A model generated the notes under the pieces. That model did no database searches. It was not told where the DNA came from and saw nothing but the letters and a program-made list of their open reading frames with translations. This document shows, piece after piece, positions 24,138 through 32,248 of a stretch of 64,000 bases of DNA (position 1 is its first letter; every line of letters starts with the position of its first letter). The position numbers and the translations under genes are program-made. Origin of the DNA: Spirochaetota bacterium (GTDB lineage Bacteria; Spirochaetota; Spirochaetia; Treponematales; Treponemataceae); NCBI GenBank assembly GCA_023398165.1, contig JAEWSQ010000030.1, positions 1 to 64,000 on the forward strand, written 5' to 3'.

Positions 24138-25283
24138 CTAGAAACGCTTTAATTCGATAGCGTCGGACGGGCAAATTTCATGGCAGCAGAAACAGTGAAG
24201 ACAGTCCTTTTTAACGATAGTAACTTTTTTTCCTGCTTTTACCGTTGAGTCTTTTTGAAATGAAAGGATTTGTGCAGGACATATTTCTATACACCTGCCG
24301 CACCGTGTACAGACCGTATGCTTAAAACGGGGAGTCTTTACAAATACAGACTTAGCAAGCGTATTTACCCAGCCGGGAAGCATTTTCTGCAGATGAGTTA
24401 ATCCGCTTGTTTCATTTACAATTTTAAAATTAAGAGGCCCGAGGCTTTCTTTTGAATCCCCAATCACCTCAATTTCATTTTCATTTTTCAGCCAGATAGT
24501 TCTATTTAATGCATCCTGCAAATTTAAAATATCATGGGGGTTATAACCGACCAAAGATGAACAAACCCAGTCCAGTGCAAGAAGATTATCTGAAGATGCT
24601 AAAAAACCCAGATTAACCGGGTCTCCGTTTCCGGGTCCGCCCGGGCCGTCCATGCCGACGACGGCATCCATCACCGCGTACTGAGCTCCTGCGGCTATAT
24701 TCAAGTCGGTAAGGTAGCGTGCAAATTCGTGCTTATCTGAAAATCGGAAATGCATCTGGGCTTTTTTTAAGCCGACCACAAGTCCGAAAAGGTTTTTCAT
24801 AGCCCCGGTATAGGCCATGAGCTGATGAGATTTTAACTTGGAAAGGGATACTATAATATCAGCTTGCGTAAAGGGGGAAGCAAACTCAAAGCTTTTTACA
24901 AGGCTTCCTTCAGAGCAGGCTACCGTAACTGATTCAGAAAAATCAGCCCATTCTCCGCCGGCCTCAATAACCGCATCGAGCATTCCGCAGGATTTTGCAG
25001 CTACAGAAGACGGAACAACTGCAGGAGATTCACCGACTAAAACCTTTTTTGCACCAAGCTCGTAAAAAGCCTTAACACAGGCTGCAACAACCACGGGGTG
25101 GGTGCAGATGGCTGCCTCAGGTTTTTTTGGAGAAAGAATATTCGGTTTTAGAAGAACAGTCTTTCCCTTAACATCGGGAGGCGGAACATCGCTAAGCAGT
25201 TTACGGATGCAGGAAAGCACTTCCTGTTCATTATATTCTTTACACGCTCGGACAGCTGTTTTTTTAGAAGGAGTAAATTTCAT
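24138..25283 (-). CDS. DUF362 protein with C-terminal 2[4Fe-4S] ferredoxin
   Basis: A 381-residue cytoplasmic protein. Residues 25-290 are a DUF362 domain (GKTVLLKPNILSPKKPE, SLSKLKSHQLMAYTGAMKNLFG, DAVVGMDGPGGPGNGDPVNLG). Residues 310-381 carry two ferredoxin motifs, CTRCGRCIEICP and CLHCFCCHEICP, with the usual CxxCxxCxxxCP spacing. DUF362 proteins are poorly characterised redox-linked proteins. As head of an operon with metF and metH, it may feed electrons to MetF or reactivate oxidised cobalamin on MetH; this is inference. The ATG lacks a Shine-Dalgarno and sits six bases after a -10 box. Confidence 0.85.
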   Translation of the reverse strand: MKFTPSKKTAVRACKEYNEQEVLSCIRKLLSDVPPPDVKGKTVLLKPNILSPKKPEAAICTHPVVVAACVKAFYELGAKKVLVGESPAVVPSSVAAKSCGMLDAVIEAGGEWADFSESVTVACSEGSLVKSFEFASPFTQADIIVSLSKLKSHQLMAYTGAMKNLFGLVVGLKKAQMHFRFSDKHEFARYLTDLNIAAGAQYAVMDAVVGMDGPGGPGNGDPVNLGFLASSDNLLALDWVCSSLVGYNPHDILNLQDALNRTIWLKNENEIEVIGDSKESLGPLNFKIVNETSGLTHLQKMLPGWVNTLAKSVFVKTPRFKHTVCTRCGRCIEICPAQILSFQKDSTVKAGKKVTIVKKDCLHCFCCHEICPSDAIELKRF

Positions 25284-25289
25284 GAAGTC

Positions 25290-25318
25290 ATTGTAAATTT
25301 ATTTTTGATTTCGTTCAA
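25290..25318 (-). promoter_or_regulatory. Promoter of the DUF362-metF-metH operon, predicted leaderless
   Basis: On the minus strand TTGAAC (25318-25313), exactly 17 bases, TACAAT (25295-25290), then six bases to the ATG at 25283. Transcription should start on or next to the start codon. Confidence 0.68.
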
Positions 25319-25371
25319 GCTCAGGGCAGAAAACCGGATACTTTACCCTATCAGAAAGGGGAATCTCTTTA

Positions 25372-25417
25372 AAAAAGAAATCCTGACGGGAAAAGGAGGG
25401 GAAACCCGTCAGGATTT
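25372..25417 (-). terminator. Terminator of the NFACT/rqcH gene
   Basis: AAATCCTGACGGG (25378-25390) pairs with CCCGTCAGGATTT (25405-25417). On the minus strand the stem is followed by CTTTTTT. It lies about 95 bases beyond the NFACT gene stop and upstream of the 25318 promoter. Confidence 0.85.
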
Positions 25418-25509
25418 GTTGCAAAACATAAAAATTGCTTTCATACATTTGCCTGTTAAACAGCATTTTTACTCTATAGTTACAAAAAAAATGTAAGTTT
25501 TTGAGTTTT

Positions 25510-26946
25510 TTACATTTTTTGAAACATTTCCATTTTTCGTAAGCGTTCCTGATCAAGCGATATTGTAAGATTTTTTTCATTTGTTGGAAGAACTGTACCC
25601 TTAGGAGCATTTTTTGCACGACGTAAATACTTTACCTGGGTATAATATAGGTCTGCAGTTTGAGCCTTACGGGCTTTGGAATAATACACAGCAAGATTTC
25701 CTGCATTCAAAAGAATATCGAGGGGAACGGTCTTTCCGGGTCTGTTTTTAATAAACACATATCCACCCGCCCAGTCGCGCGTATGCAGCCATAGATCAAA
25801 GCCTTTGACATGATGCCGTAAAAGTTCATCATTTTCTCCTGCTGTTCTTCCCACAAGAATTCTCCAGCCTTCAATTTCATACACTAAACCCGGATGTTCC
25901 TTTTTTATCTGCTGTTTCGGCTTATTCTGTTTTCGAAGAAGCTGCTGTATTGCAATAGGATTGGATTCCGTAACAACCTGTTCATAATCAGCATCGAGTT
26001 TTGCAATCTCATTTTTTGATTTTTTAATATCAAACTCGAGATCTTCAATGCCGGAAACGGATTTTTTGTACAAATCGTAATAATGCCGGGCATTTTCCTG
26101 TATAGATTTTTTAGAATCAATCTCTATTGATATTTCTTTATCAGTATCATAATCGGTGCAGATTAGAACCGTGGAATCAGGCTGCATCAGATACCCGTAA
26201 GCTAGAATAAGATCCCCCAAATGCTTCCATGCATCGGCTTTCTGAAAATCCATCCTCTTTGACTCAAGTTTTTTAAGAGCTTTCTCCATACGGTTTTTAC
26301 GCGCGGTGTATAGTTTTAGAGCCTGCTCTAGAAGTGCATCTCTGGATAATGTTTGTGCATGATCGCTGTACCAGAGTTCCACTTTCTCATTAAAACTGAG
26401 CTTTTTATCAGCTTGAGGAGAGGAAGATATTTCATCAAAGGTTCGGACAGAAAAGGAGTCGCTTCTTTTTTCATCGGTATTGCGAGGTTCGGGGAGATCA
26501 ACCCTCCCCCCGGTAACCTCATTGCGTTTGGGACGGCGGAAAAAGACATCGAGAATAGCTAGAGATGCGTCAGTTACTATGATATTGGCCGCTCCGCTCC
26601 AAAGCCGGATAAACATATAAAAGACTTCCCCGGAACAGATTATCTCAAACTTTATAATGCGTTCCCTATCAAGCTGAACAGCACTAATTATCTTCCCGCC
26701 TTTGATTCTTTTTTTAAGGAATTCCATAAAACGCAGGGGCTTATCGTTCTTGGGAATTTTTTTCCGGGTCTCATTAATCCGGCATGCTCCCGGAGCAAGA
26801 CTGATAAAAACCGTCTTCGCCTCAGAATTTTTATAGGTATAAAGGGCGATTGAATCATAGCCGGGCTGAACGACAGATTGAATATAGGCTCCCGCAATAT
26901 CGAGTTCTTCGAGAATTACATCAATTTCTTTCCAATTTAACGACAT
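25510..26946 (-). CDS. rqcH: NFACT-family ribosome quality-control protein, RqcH-like
   Basis: A 478-residue protein. The NFACT-N domain (1-190) contains QLDRERIIKFEI (about 94-105); Asp-Arg at this place binds tRNA in B. subtilis RqcH. Then a helical coiled-coil middle (about 215-345) and a C-terminal NFACT-R domain (about 350-478) with DLWLHTRDWAGGYVFIKN, NLAVYYSKARKAQTADLYYT and YLRRAKNAPKGTV. RqcH adds alanine tails to stalled nascent chains on 50S subunits. At 478 residues it is shorter than the about 570 of Firmicutes proteins. The family was once named fibronectin-binding protein. The ATG has no Shine-Dalgarno and lies six bases after an extended -10 box. Confidence 0.85.
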   Translation of the reverse strand: MSLNWKEIDVILEELDIAGAYIQSVVQPGYDSIALYTYKNSEAKTVFISLAPGACRINETRKKIPKNDKPLRFMEFLKKRIKGGKIISAVQLDRERIIKFEIICSGEVFYMFIRLWSGAANIIVTDASLAILDVFFRRPKRNEVTGGRVDLPEPRNTDEKRSDSFSVRTFDEISSSPQADKKLSFNEKVELWYSDHAQTLSRDALLEQALKLYTARKNRMEKALKKLESKRMDFQKADAWKHLGDLILAYGYLMQPDSTVLICTDYDTDKEISIEIDSKKSIQENARHYYDLYKKSVSGIEDLEFDIKKSKNEIAKLDADYEQVVTESNPIAIQQLLRKQNKPKQQIKKEHPGLVYEIEGWRILVGRTAGENDELLRHHVKGFDLWLHTRDWAGGYVFIKNRPGKTVPLDILLNAGNLAVYYSKARKAQTADLYYTQVKYLRRAKNAPKGTVLPTNEKNLTISLDQERLRKMEMFQKM

Positions 26947-26952
26947 ACAGAA

Positions 26953-26961
26953 ACTATACCA
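26953..26961 (-). promoter_or_regulatory. Extended -10 promoter of the NFACT gene, predicted leaderless
   Basis: Minus strand TGGTATAGT (26961-26953), with TATAGT ending six bases before the ATG at 26946. No Shine-Dalgarno occurs in the preceding 20 bases. Confidence 0.58.
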
Positions 26962-27046
26962 GAAGAAAAGGAAAAAGCCCAGCCGCCTTAATACGTATAA
27001 GAAACAGCACGAAATTGCAGAAAGTATAAAAGAGAGAATCCTTTAA

Positions 27047-27068
27047 ATAGAACGAACGTTCGTTCTAT
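27047..27068. promoter_or_regulatory. 22-base perfect palindrome, TetR-type operator candidate
   Basis: ATAGAACGAAC followed at once by its exact reverse complement GTTCGTTCTAT. Perfect operators of this GAACGnnCGTTC type are typical of TetR-family repressors. It lies between the divergent NFACT gene (100 bases away) and the GH9 promoter (95 bases away). No TetR gene is in the window. Confidence 0.6.
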
Positions 27069-27162
27069 AAATTATCTTACTATATAGTACAAATGAACTG
27101 AAAAACCCGGTCCGCATGGGTATGCTTTTTCTTCGCCGATGAATATGTTTACCCATTTCTCA

Positions 27163-27191
27163 TTGACGTGCAGGAAAGAGCATACTAAAAT
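27163..27191 (+). promoter_or_regulatory. Promoter of the GH9 lipoprotein gene
   Basis: TTGACG (27163-27168), 17-base spacer, TAAAAT (27186-27191); five of six matches in both boxes. Start near 27198, followed by AAGGGGG and the ATG at 27223. Confidence 0.72.
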
Positions 27192-27222
27192 GGAAAGATA
27201 GCTGATTATTAAGGGGGATACT

Positions 27223-29490
27223 ATGATTAAAAAAGTAACATACGTCATGTTCTTTTTACTGTGCACAGCATTATTTTTTAGCGGCTGTACCACAAAGGGC
27301 GAAGAAACCGCGGAGATTGAGACTCCCGTTCCAGAAGCTGTTGTCGAAACAGCTGAAGCTCCTGTGCAGGAACCTGATGAAAAGCCTCTGTTCGCAAACG
27401 GAGATTTTGAAAACGGCAAGGTTGAACCGTGGGCTCTTTTTACACAGGGAGGAAGTGCAAAACTTCTCGTTGTGAATGGAGAACTTTGTGTTGATATTGC
27501 CAAAACCGGTACACTGGATTATGCAGTTCAGCTGTATCAGGATGTAAAACAGGTTGAGCAGTCATGTAAATATAGAATGCAGTTTGACATGTATTCAACA
27601 CTGCCGAGGACTATAGAGTACCGCGTTCAGATGAACGGGGGAACCTACGAAGCCTACTCTCAGCAGTTTATAAAACTAACTGATCAAAAACAGACCTTTA
27701 TAATTGATTTTACTATGGAAAAGCCGACTGATATAGCTCCCCGTCTCGCCTTTAACATGGGGTACCCCAAAGACAGACCGGAAGGAGAACCTATGGAAAG
27801 CCACAAAGTATTTATCGACAACGTATCGCTCACATTAACCGACGCCTCTAACCGAAAAGTAGATACGAATGCAGCAAAGAAACCAGATATTTCAATAAAC
27901 CTTCTAGGATACCGTCCAAATGATAAAAAGGTGGCTGTATTTAGAACAATGAATATGTTCGGAGAAGGATTGGATACTTCCTTCAGTGTCTTCACAGAGG
28001 ACGGCAACAAAGTGTTTTCAGGAAAGGTGGAGAACGCTCAAAGAAATAATAATTCCATGGAAATAAATGCCTACGGTGATTTCTCCTCACTCACTGCGGA
28101 TGGAGTCTACTATATAGCCTCTGATAAGGCAGGTAAATCTGAGTTGTTTACAATAAAAGACTCAGTCTATGACGAAGCTTTTAAGGATGTCTTGAAAATG
28201 CTTTATCTGCAGCGCTGCGGAACTGCTCTGGATGCATCCCACGCCGGAGACTTTGCCCATCCCGTATGCCATAATACCAAAGCGCGCATTTACGGTACTG
28301 AAACCTTTATCGATGTAACAGGGGGCTGGCATGATGCCGGCGACTATGGACGCTATGTTGTTCCCGGAGTGAAAGCTGCAGCAGATCTTCTCCTTGCCTA
28401 CATGCACTATCCGAAGGCTTTCGATGATGCAGCCGGACTTCCCGAAAGCGGCAATAGTATTCCGGATGTCCTCGATGAAGTCCGCCATGAACTCGAATGG
28501 CTTTTAAAAATGCAGGATGCATCAAGCGGCGGTGTTTACCATAAAGTCACCTGTGCAGCCTTCCCCGGTTTTATTATGCCGCAGGATGAAACTGATGAAC
28601 TCATCGTAAGCCCCGTATCAGCTGCAGCGACAGGAGACTTTGCCGCAGTTCTTGCCATGGCAAGCGGCATCTACAAACCTTTTGATAAAGATTTTTCAAA
28701 TACAATGATAAAAGCTGCAGAACGTGCATGGAACTTTCTTGAATCACACGCTTCAATGCCCGGCTTTGTTAATCCTGAAGGCATTGCAACCGGAGAGTAC
28801 GGAGACAGTAATGACACCGATGAACGGTATTGGGCAGCATCTGAATTATATAAAGCAACCGGAAACAAAAAATATGAGGATGCATTGGTAAAAATTATTA
28901 CTGCATCAATTCCTTCAGGTCTCGGATGGCAGACTGTGGGCGATTACGGAACTATAGCCTACCTTACTATGAATAAATCTCTTCAGGATCCTTCACTCAC
29001 GGAGAAACTTAACAATCATATTCTTAACAGCATTAAGTCTCTCACAGAACTTATTGAGAAAGACGGATATAAGATTTCTATGGGTAGTGTATATCCATGG
29101 GGGAGCAATATGAATGTCTGCAATAATGCAATGCTCCTCCTTTTTGCCGACATTGTTTCAGGAAACAATAACAACAAAGAATATGCACAAGATCACCTGC
29201 ATTATATCTTCGGCCGCAATCCTCTTATGACAAGCTATGTTACAGGGCTCGGAACGGTGAACCCTCAAAATCCTCATCACCGCCCATCGGAAGCTCTGCA
29301 TAAACCCATGATCGGAATGCTTGTGGGAGGGCCTAACAGCGCACTTCAGGATCCCTATGCAAAAGCAGTACTGAGTGAAGAGGCTCCTGCAAAGTGTTAT
29401 GTGGATCACGAACAGAGTTTTTCAACTAATGAAATCTGTATTTACTGGAACTCGCCGCTTGTCTACCTCATGGCGGCAACTATAAAGTAA
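27223..29490 (+). CDS. Family 9 glycoside hydrolase lipoprotein (endoglucanase-like)
   Basis: A 755-residue lipoprotein: MFFLLCTALFFSGC ends in a lipobox. After an acidic linker comes a CBM4/9-like carbohydrate-binding module (about 60-205, NGDFENGKVEPW to VFIDNVSLTLTD), an Ig-like CelD-N domain (about 225-315, ISINLLGYRPNDKKVAVFR) and a GH9 (alpha/alpha)6 barrel (about 320-750). Catalytic landmarks are present: GGWHDAGDYGRYV (about 366, the two Asp), the HHRPSE segment and NEICIYWNSPLVY (about 735, the acid Glu). It should cut beta-1,4-glucan at the cell surface or in the periplasm. GH9 enzymes occur in gut and free-living treponemes, not T. pallidum. No other polysaccharide gene is adjacent. 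Confidence 0.9.
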   Translation: MIKKVTYVMFFLLCTALFFSGCTTKGEETAEIETPVPEAVVETAEAPVQEPDEKPLFANGDFENGKVEPWALFTQGGSAKLLVVNGELCVDIAKTGTLDYAVQLYQDVKQVEQSCKYRMQFDMYSTLPRTIEYRVQMNGGTYEAYSQQFIKLTDQKQTFIIDFTMEKPTDIAPRLAFNMGYPKDRPEGEPMESHKVFIDNVSLTLTDASNRKVDTNAAKKPDISINLLGYRPNDKKVAVFRTMNMFGEGLDTSFSVFTEDGNKVFSGKVENAQRNNNSMEINAYGDFSSLTADGVYYIASDKAGKSELFTIKDSVYDEAFKDVLKMLYLQRCGTALDASHAGDFAHPVCHNTKARIYGTETFIDVTGGWHDAGDYGRYVVPGVKAAADLLLAYMHYPKAFDDAAGLPESGNSIPDVLDEVRHELEWLLKMQDASSGGVYHKVTCAAFPGFIMPQDETDELIVSPVSAAATGDFAAVLAMASGIYKPFDKDFSNTMIKAAERAWNFLESHASMPGFVNPEGIATGEYGDSNDTDERYWAASELYKATGNKKYEDALVKIITASIPSGLGWQTVGDYGTIAYLTMNKSLQDPSLTEKLNNHILNSIKSLTELIEKDGYKISMGSVYPWGSNMNVCNNAMLLLFADIVSGNNNNKEYAQDHLHYIFGRNPLMTSYVTGLGTVNPQNPHHRPSEALHKPMIGMLVGGPNSALQDPYAKAVLSEEAPAKCYVDHEQSFSTNEICIYWNSPLVYLMAATIK

Positions 29491-29514
29491 TGGGATTATT
29501 TGCAATTTTATTAC

Positions 29515-29669
29515 CACAGATGAACTCAAATTAACACAGATAGCGTCGGTTGGTGTACTTCATGTACACCAACTTTACCTAGTATTTTGCTTCGCAAAAA
29601 CTCGACAGTCGAAAAAGCCAGCTCCTGTGGCATCCCTGCCAATCTTCAAGTTTTTTAGTTCATCTGTGT
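29515..29669. repeat. Candidate MITE-like/dispersed palindromic element
   Basis: CACAGATGAACT (29515-29526) and AGTTCATCTGTG (29658-29669) form a 12-base perfect inverted repeat. Inside are a ten-base hairpin GTTGGTGTAC/GTACACCAAC (29549-29573), TTTTGC/GCAAAA (29585-29599) and a short TCGA-type palindrome (about 29601-29611). No protein is encoded. The first hairpin could also end GH9 transcription. Only this copy is present in the window, so calling it a repeat rests on structure. Confidence 0.5.
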
Positions 29670-30005
29670 TTTTAATGTAGAATGATTATTACTATGTTCT
29701 TTATGCTGATTTTTTTTCCAAACCGGTATAACAGTACTATTTTTTAGAAAAAAATAAAAAAACCACCTACTCATATAGATTATTTATCTCTATATACATC
29801 GGTTGTATTTTTTTAAAGTCACATCGCACAATCTTGCAAACTCTCAAACTCCAAGAATTTTAAAGCGCTGCAAGGATGAGGTGCGAGACATCGTAGCACC
29901 GATGCTATTCTTTTCTCCACATATTCTTAGGGGTTTTAGGGGTACGCAGCAAAGCTGCGTTAGAAAACATTCGCATCGCAAAAGATGGTTTTCCTTCCCT
30001 TATTT
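29670..30005. other. Gene-free stretch between convergent GH9 and DEAD-box genes
   Basis: This is an AT-rich spacer with several homopolymer runs and a perfect hairpin ACGCAGC/GCTGCGT with a three-base loop (about 29944-29960). A plus-strand open frame of 100 codons at 29803-30105 lacks a ribosome site and runs into the helicase gene; it is not taken as a gene. The composition and small palindromes suggest remnants of dispersed repeats, but nothing firm can be assigned. Confidence 0.4.
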
Positions 30006-31844
30006 TTATGCCTTTTTCTTATACAGCGATGCGTTGCTTGTCTTCGATTTTTCAGAAGAAAAACCACGGCCGGAAGAAGAACTTTTCTTCGAACCGCTTG
30101 AATAGCTTTTCTGTGCTCCGCCGTAGGTGCCCCTTCTTCCGCCTCTTCTGAATTCGGCTCCTGAAGAACGGCCTTCATAGGAACGCCCCTCAGAAGAGCG
30201 TGAACGGCTTCTACCGAATGATTCCTGATCCTTTGAATCAAGATGCATATGAGGCAGCGTATTGTCCCTCTTTGACTTTTCAAGAATATCCATACCTGCC
30301 TGATAGGGCAGACTTACAAGCGTAAAGTTTTGAGCAGTATCTATGCGGTCCACCATTCTCGGGGGAATGCCCAATAGACCGCTGAAATATGATGCTATCT
30401 CCCGGGCATTGAATCCGTCTTTCCGTCCGAGCTGAACGAAAATACGAACCTGTTTACCCAAAGAGGCTTGAGCTTTCATAGAAGTAACTTCACCGTAACG
30501 TGAAGGATCCAGAGCGCGTCCGTAGCTTTGTGCTAAAACCGCCGCCAGTACCTCTGTTGCGTTACCTGAAGCGCATAATTCTTCTGCCATAGACAGGAAA
30601 GGTTCGCGGGCTGAAACATCAGCACCCTCCCCGTTTTCCTGTCCGTTAATACCTAAAGAAGTTTTCATTTCATCAAACAGTCTTTGTCTTTTTACCGTAA
30701 GCACCTGCTCCACGCTTGGAATAACATCCTCGCGTAAATCGCCCAGTGTTGCTTTTTTAGAAAACTGTTTAAGATACTCCACTCTTCTTCTTTCTTCGGG
30801 TCTCACCAAAGTAAAGGCCAAGCCCTTTGCACCTGCCCGGCCGGTACGTCCAATACGATGAACATATGTCGGGCCGTCATAAGGCAGCGCGTAATTTACT
30901 ACATGAGTTAATCCTTCAATATCTATGCCGCGTGCTGCAACATCGGTTGCAACAAGTATTCGTGTTTTTTTATTTCTAAACCGGTACAAGATCTTTTCAC
31001 GCTGATTTTGTGCAATATCACCGTGGAGGGCAGCCGCCTCGTATCCGCGTTCATCGAGCTGGCGCGAAACAGAGTCCGCATCAGCTTTTGTCTGGGTAAA
31101 AACAAGTCCGTAAAAATCCGGAGAAATATCAATTAAGCGCACAAGTGCTTCAATTTTTTCGCTCTCACGGACAACCCAGTAATGCTGTTCTGTTAGTAAT
31201 GGCTCTTCGGGTCTTTCTTCCTCTTCAACAATTTCGTAATCACCCATAAACTTCGAGGCAATCTTTAAAATCTGGGCAGGCATTGTTGCAGAAAAAAGAA
31301 GGATTCTGCTATTCGGGTTTGCTTTTGAAAAGATAAACTCAATATCATCAATAAAACCCATGTCGAGCATTTCATCAGCTTCATCAAGTACAAAATATGA
31401 AATGTTTTCAAGTTTAAGCGATCCGCGGTCCAGGTGATCCTTAACACGTCCGGGAGTTCCGACAACGATTTCTGTTCCGCGTTTTAATGCGCGCAGCTGT
31501 TCGCTCATCGACTGACCGCCGTATACCGATGTCAGTCTCGGATATTTTCCTGTTGAAAAAGATTCAATTTCCTTGCAGACCTGCAGAGCGAGTTCTCTTG
31601 TGGGAGTTAGAACGAGAGCCTGTGGAAAACCTGTATCGTTTCTAATTGTCTGTACAAGGGGGAGCCCGAATGCGGCCGTTTTACCGGTGCCTGTCCGTGC
31701 TTTCGCAATAACATTTGCATCGCCGTCTAAGAGGCGGGGAATGGCTAATACCTGAATAGGTGACGGTGTTTCAAACCCTTTTGCCTCGACGGCCGCAAGA
31801 GTAGCCTCATCAAGACCAAGGTCTTCAAAAGAGATAGTTTCCAT
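30006..31844 (-). CDS. deaD: DEAD-box ATP-dependent RNA helicase (CsdA/DeaD type)
   Basis: A 612-residue helicase. All core motifs are present: Q motif (ISFEDLGL, PSPIQ), ARTGTGKTAAFGLP (about 49-62), PTRELALQV, the DEAD box (about 154), SAT, and HRIGRTGRAG. A DbpA-like RNA-binding domain follows (about 465-540, VRIFVQLGRKDGFNAREIA), then a flexible tail (about 540-612) rich in Ser, Arg and Gly with RSRSRS, EGRS and RRGGRRG. CsdA/DeaD-type enzymes unwind RNA in ribosome assembly and cold adaptation. AAAGGA precedes the ATG. The transcript probably has a leader of about 190 bases, as cold-shock helicase mRNAs often do. Confidence 0.93.
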   Translation of the reverse strand: METISFEDLGLDEATLAAVEAKGFETPSPIQVLAIPRLLDGDANVIAKARTGTGKTAAFGLPLVQTIRNDTGFPQALVLTPTRELALQVCKEIESFSTGKYPRLTSVYGGQSMSEQLRALKRGTEIVVGTPGRVKDHLDRGSLKLENISYFVLDEADEMLDMGFIDDIEFIFSKANPNSRILLFSATMPAQILKIASKFMGDYEIVEEEERPEEPLLTEQHYWVVRESEKIEALVRLIDISPDFYGLVFTQTKADADSVSRQLDERGYEAAALHGDIAQNQREKILYRFRNKKTRILVATDVAARGIDIEGLTHVVNYALPYDGPTYVHRIGRTGRAGAKGLAFTLVRPEERRRVEYLKQFSKKATLGDLREDVIPSVEQVLTVKRQRLFDEMKTSLGINGQENGEGADVSAREPFLSMAEELCASGNATEVLAAVLAQSYGRALDPSRYGEVTSMKAQASLGKQVRIFVQLGRKDGFNAREIASYFSGLLGIPPRMVDRIDTAQNFTLVSLPYQAGMDILEKSKRDNTLPHMHLDSKDQESFGRSRSRSSEGRSYEGRSSGAEFRRGGRRGTYGGAQKSYSSGSKKSSSSGRGFSSEKSKTSNASLYKKKA

Positions 31845-32248
31845 ACTGTTTCCTTTGCATGTTATGACATCGGAACCGCAGAAAACCTTAACCTAAAAAA
31901 ACTGTGTGTGATTTTATTAGATGAACGGCTCAAGGCCGAAAAATTAAAGGCGATACTAGATGTGCTTATCATGCATATATATTAAACTGCGCCAACCGCA
32001 GTTCTTTGCATCACTTCAACCGTGATACTAATTTCTACGTTAATGTACCATTTAAATAAAACTTATGCAAGCGGTTACTTGCATTATTTGCGGTTTTTTA
32101 CCATTTTTTAGCAATTTATACCATTTTATAGAATAATCAGGATAGTATTCATAAAAACAGAGACATAAAATTAAAGTTTTTTATAACATTTCTGAAGTTT
32201 TTTCACGGCTGCTGTAAAAAAATCCCGGTTACTATCTATAAAGAAGGT
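31845..32248. promoter_or_regulatory. Divergent intergenic region with the long helicase leader
   Basis: No gene is seen. For the minus-strand helicase, TTGCAT (32070-32065), 17 bases and an extended -10 TGGTACATT (TACATT 32047-32042) give a start near 32035 and a leader of about 190 bases. The leader contains a perfect AACTGCG/CGCAGTT hairpin (31985-32003). The inverted repeat ATGCAAG/CTTGCAT (32065-32084) overlaps the -35 box. Three direct copies of TACCATTT begin at 32046, 32099 and 32119. On the plus strand TATAAA (32237-32242) precedes the lipoprotein ATG by six bases. Confidence 0.5.

Noticed and set aside
25284..25510. SAM or cobalamin riboswitch before the DUF362-metF-metH operon
   Set aside because: The promoter lies six bases from the ATG and the only hairpin belongs to the NFACT terminator, leaving no room for a riboswitch.
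27072..27503. 143-codon minus-strand open frame over the GH9 upstream region
   Set aside because: It lies opposite the GH9 signal and CBM region, has no start signals and shows shadow composition.
29803..30105. 100-codon plus-strand open frame between GH9 and the helicase
   Set aside because: No ribosome site, odd composition (rich in Phe, Arg, Cys, His), and it overlaps the end of the helicase gene on the other strand.
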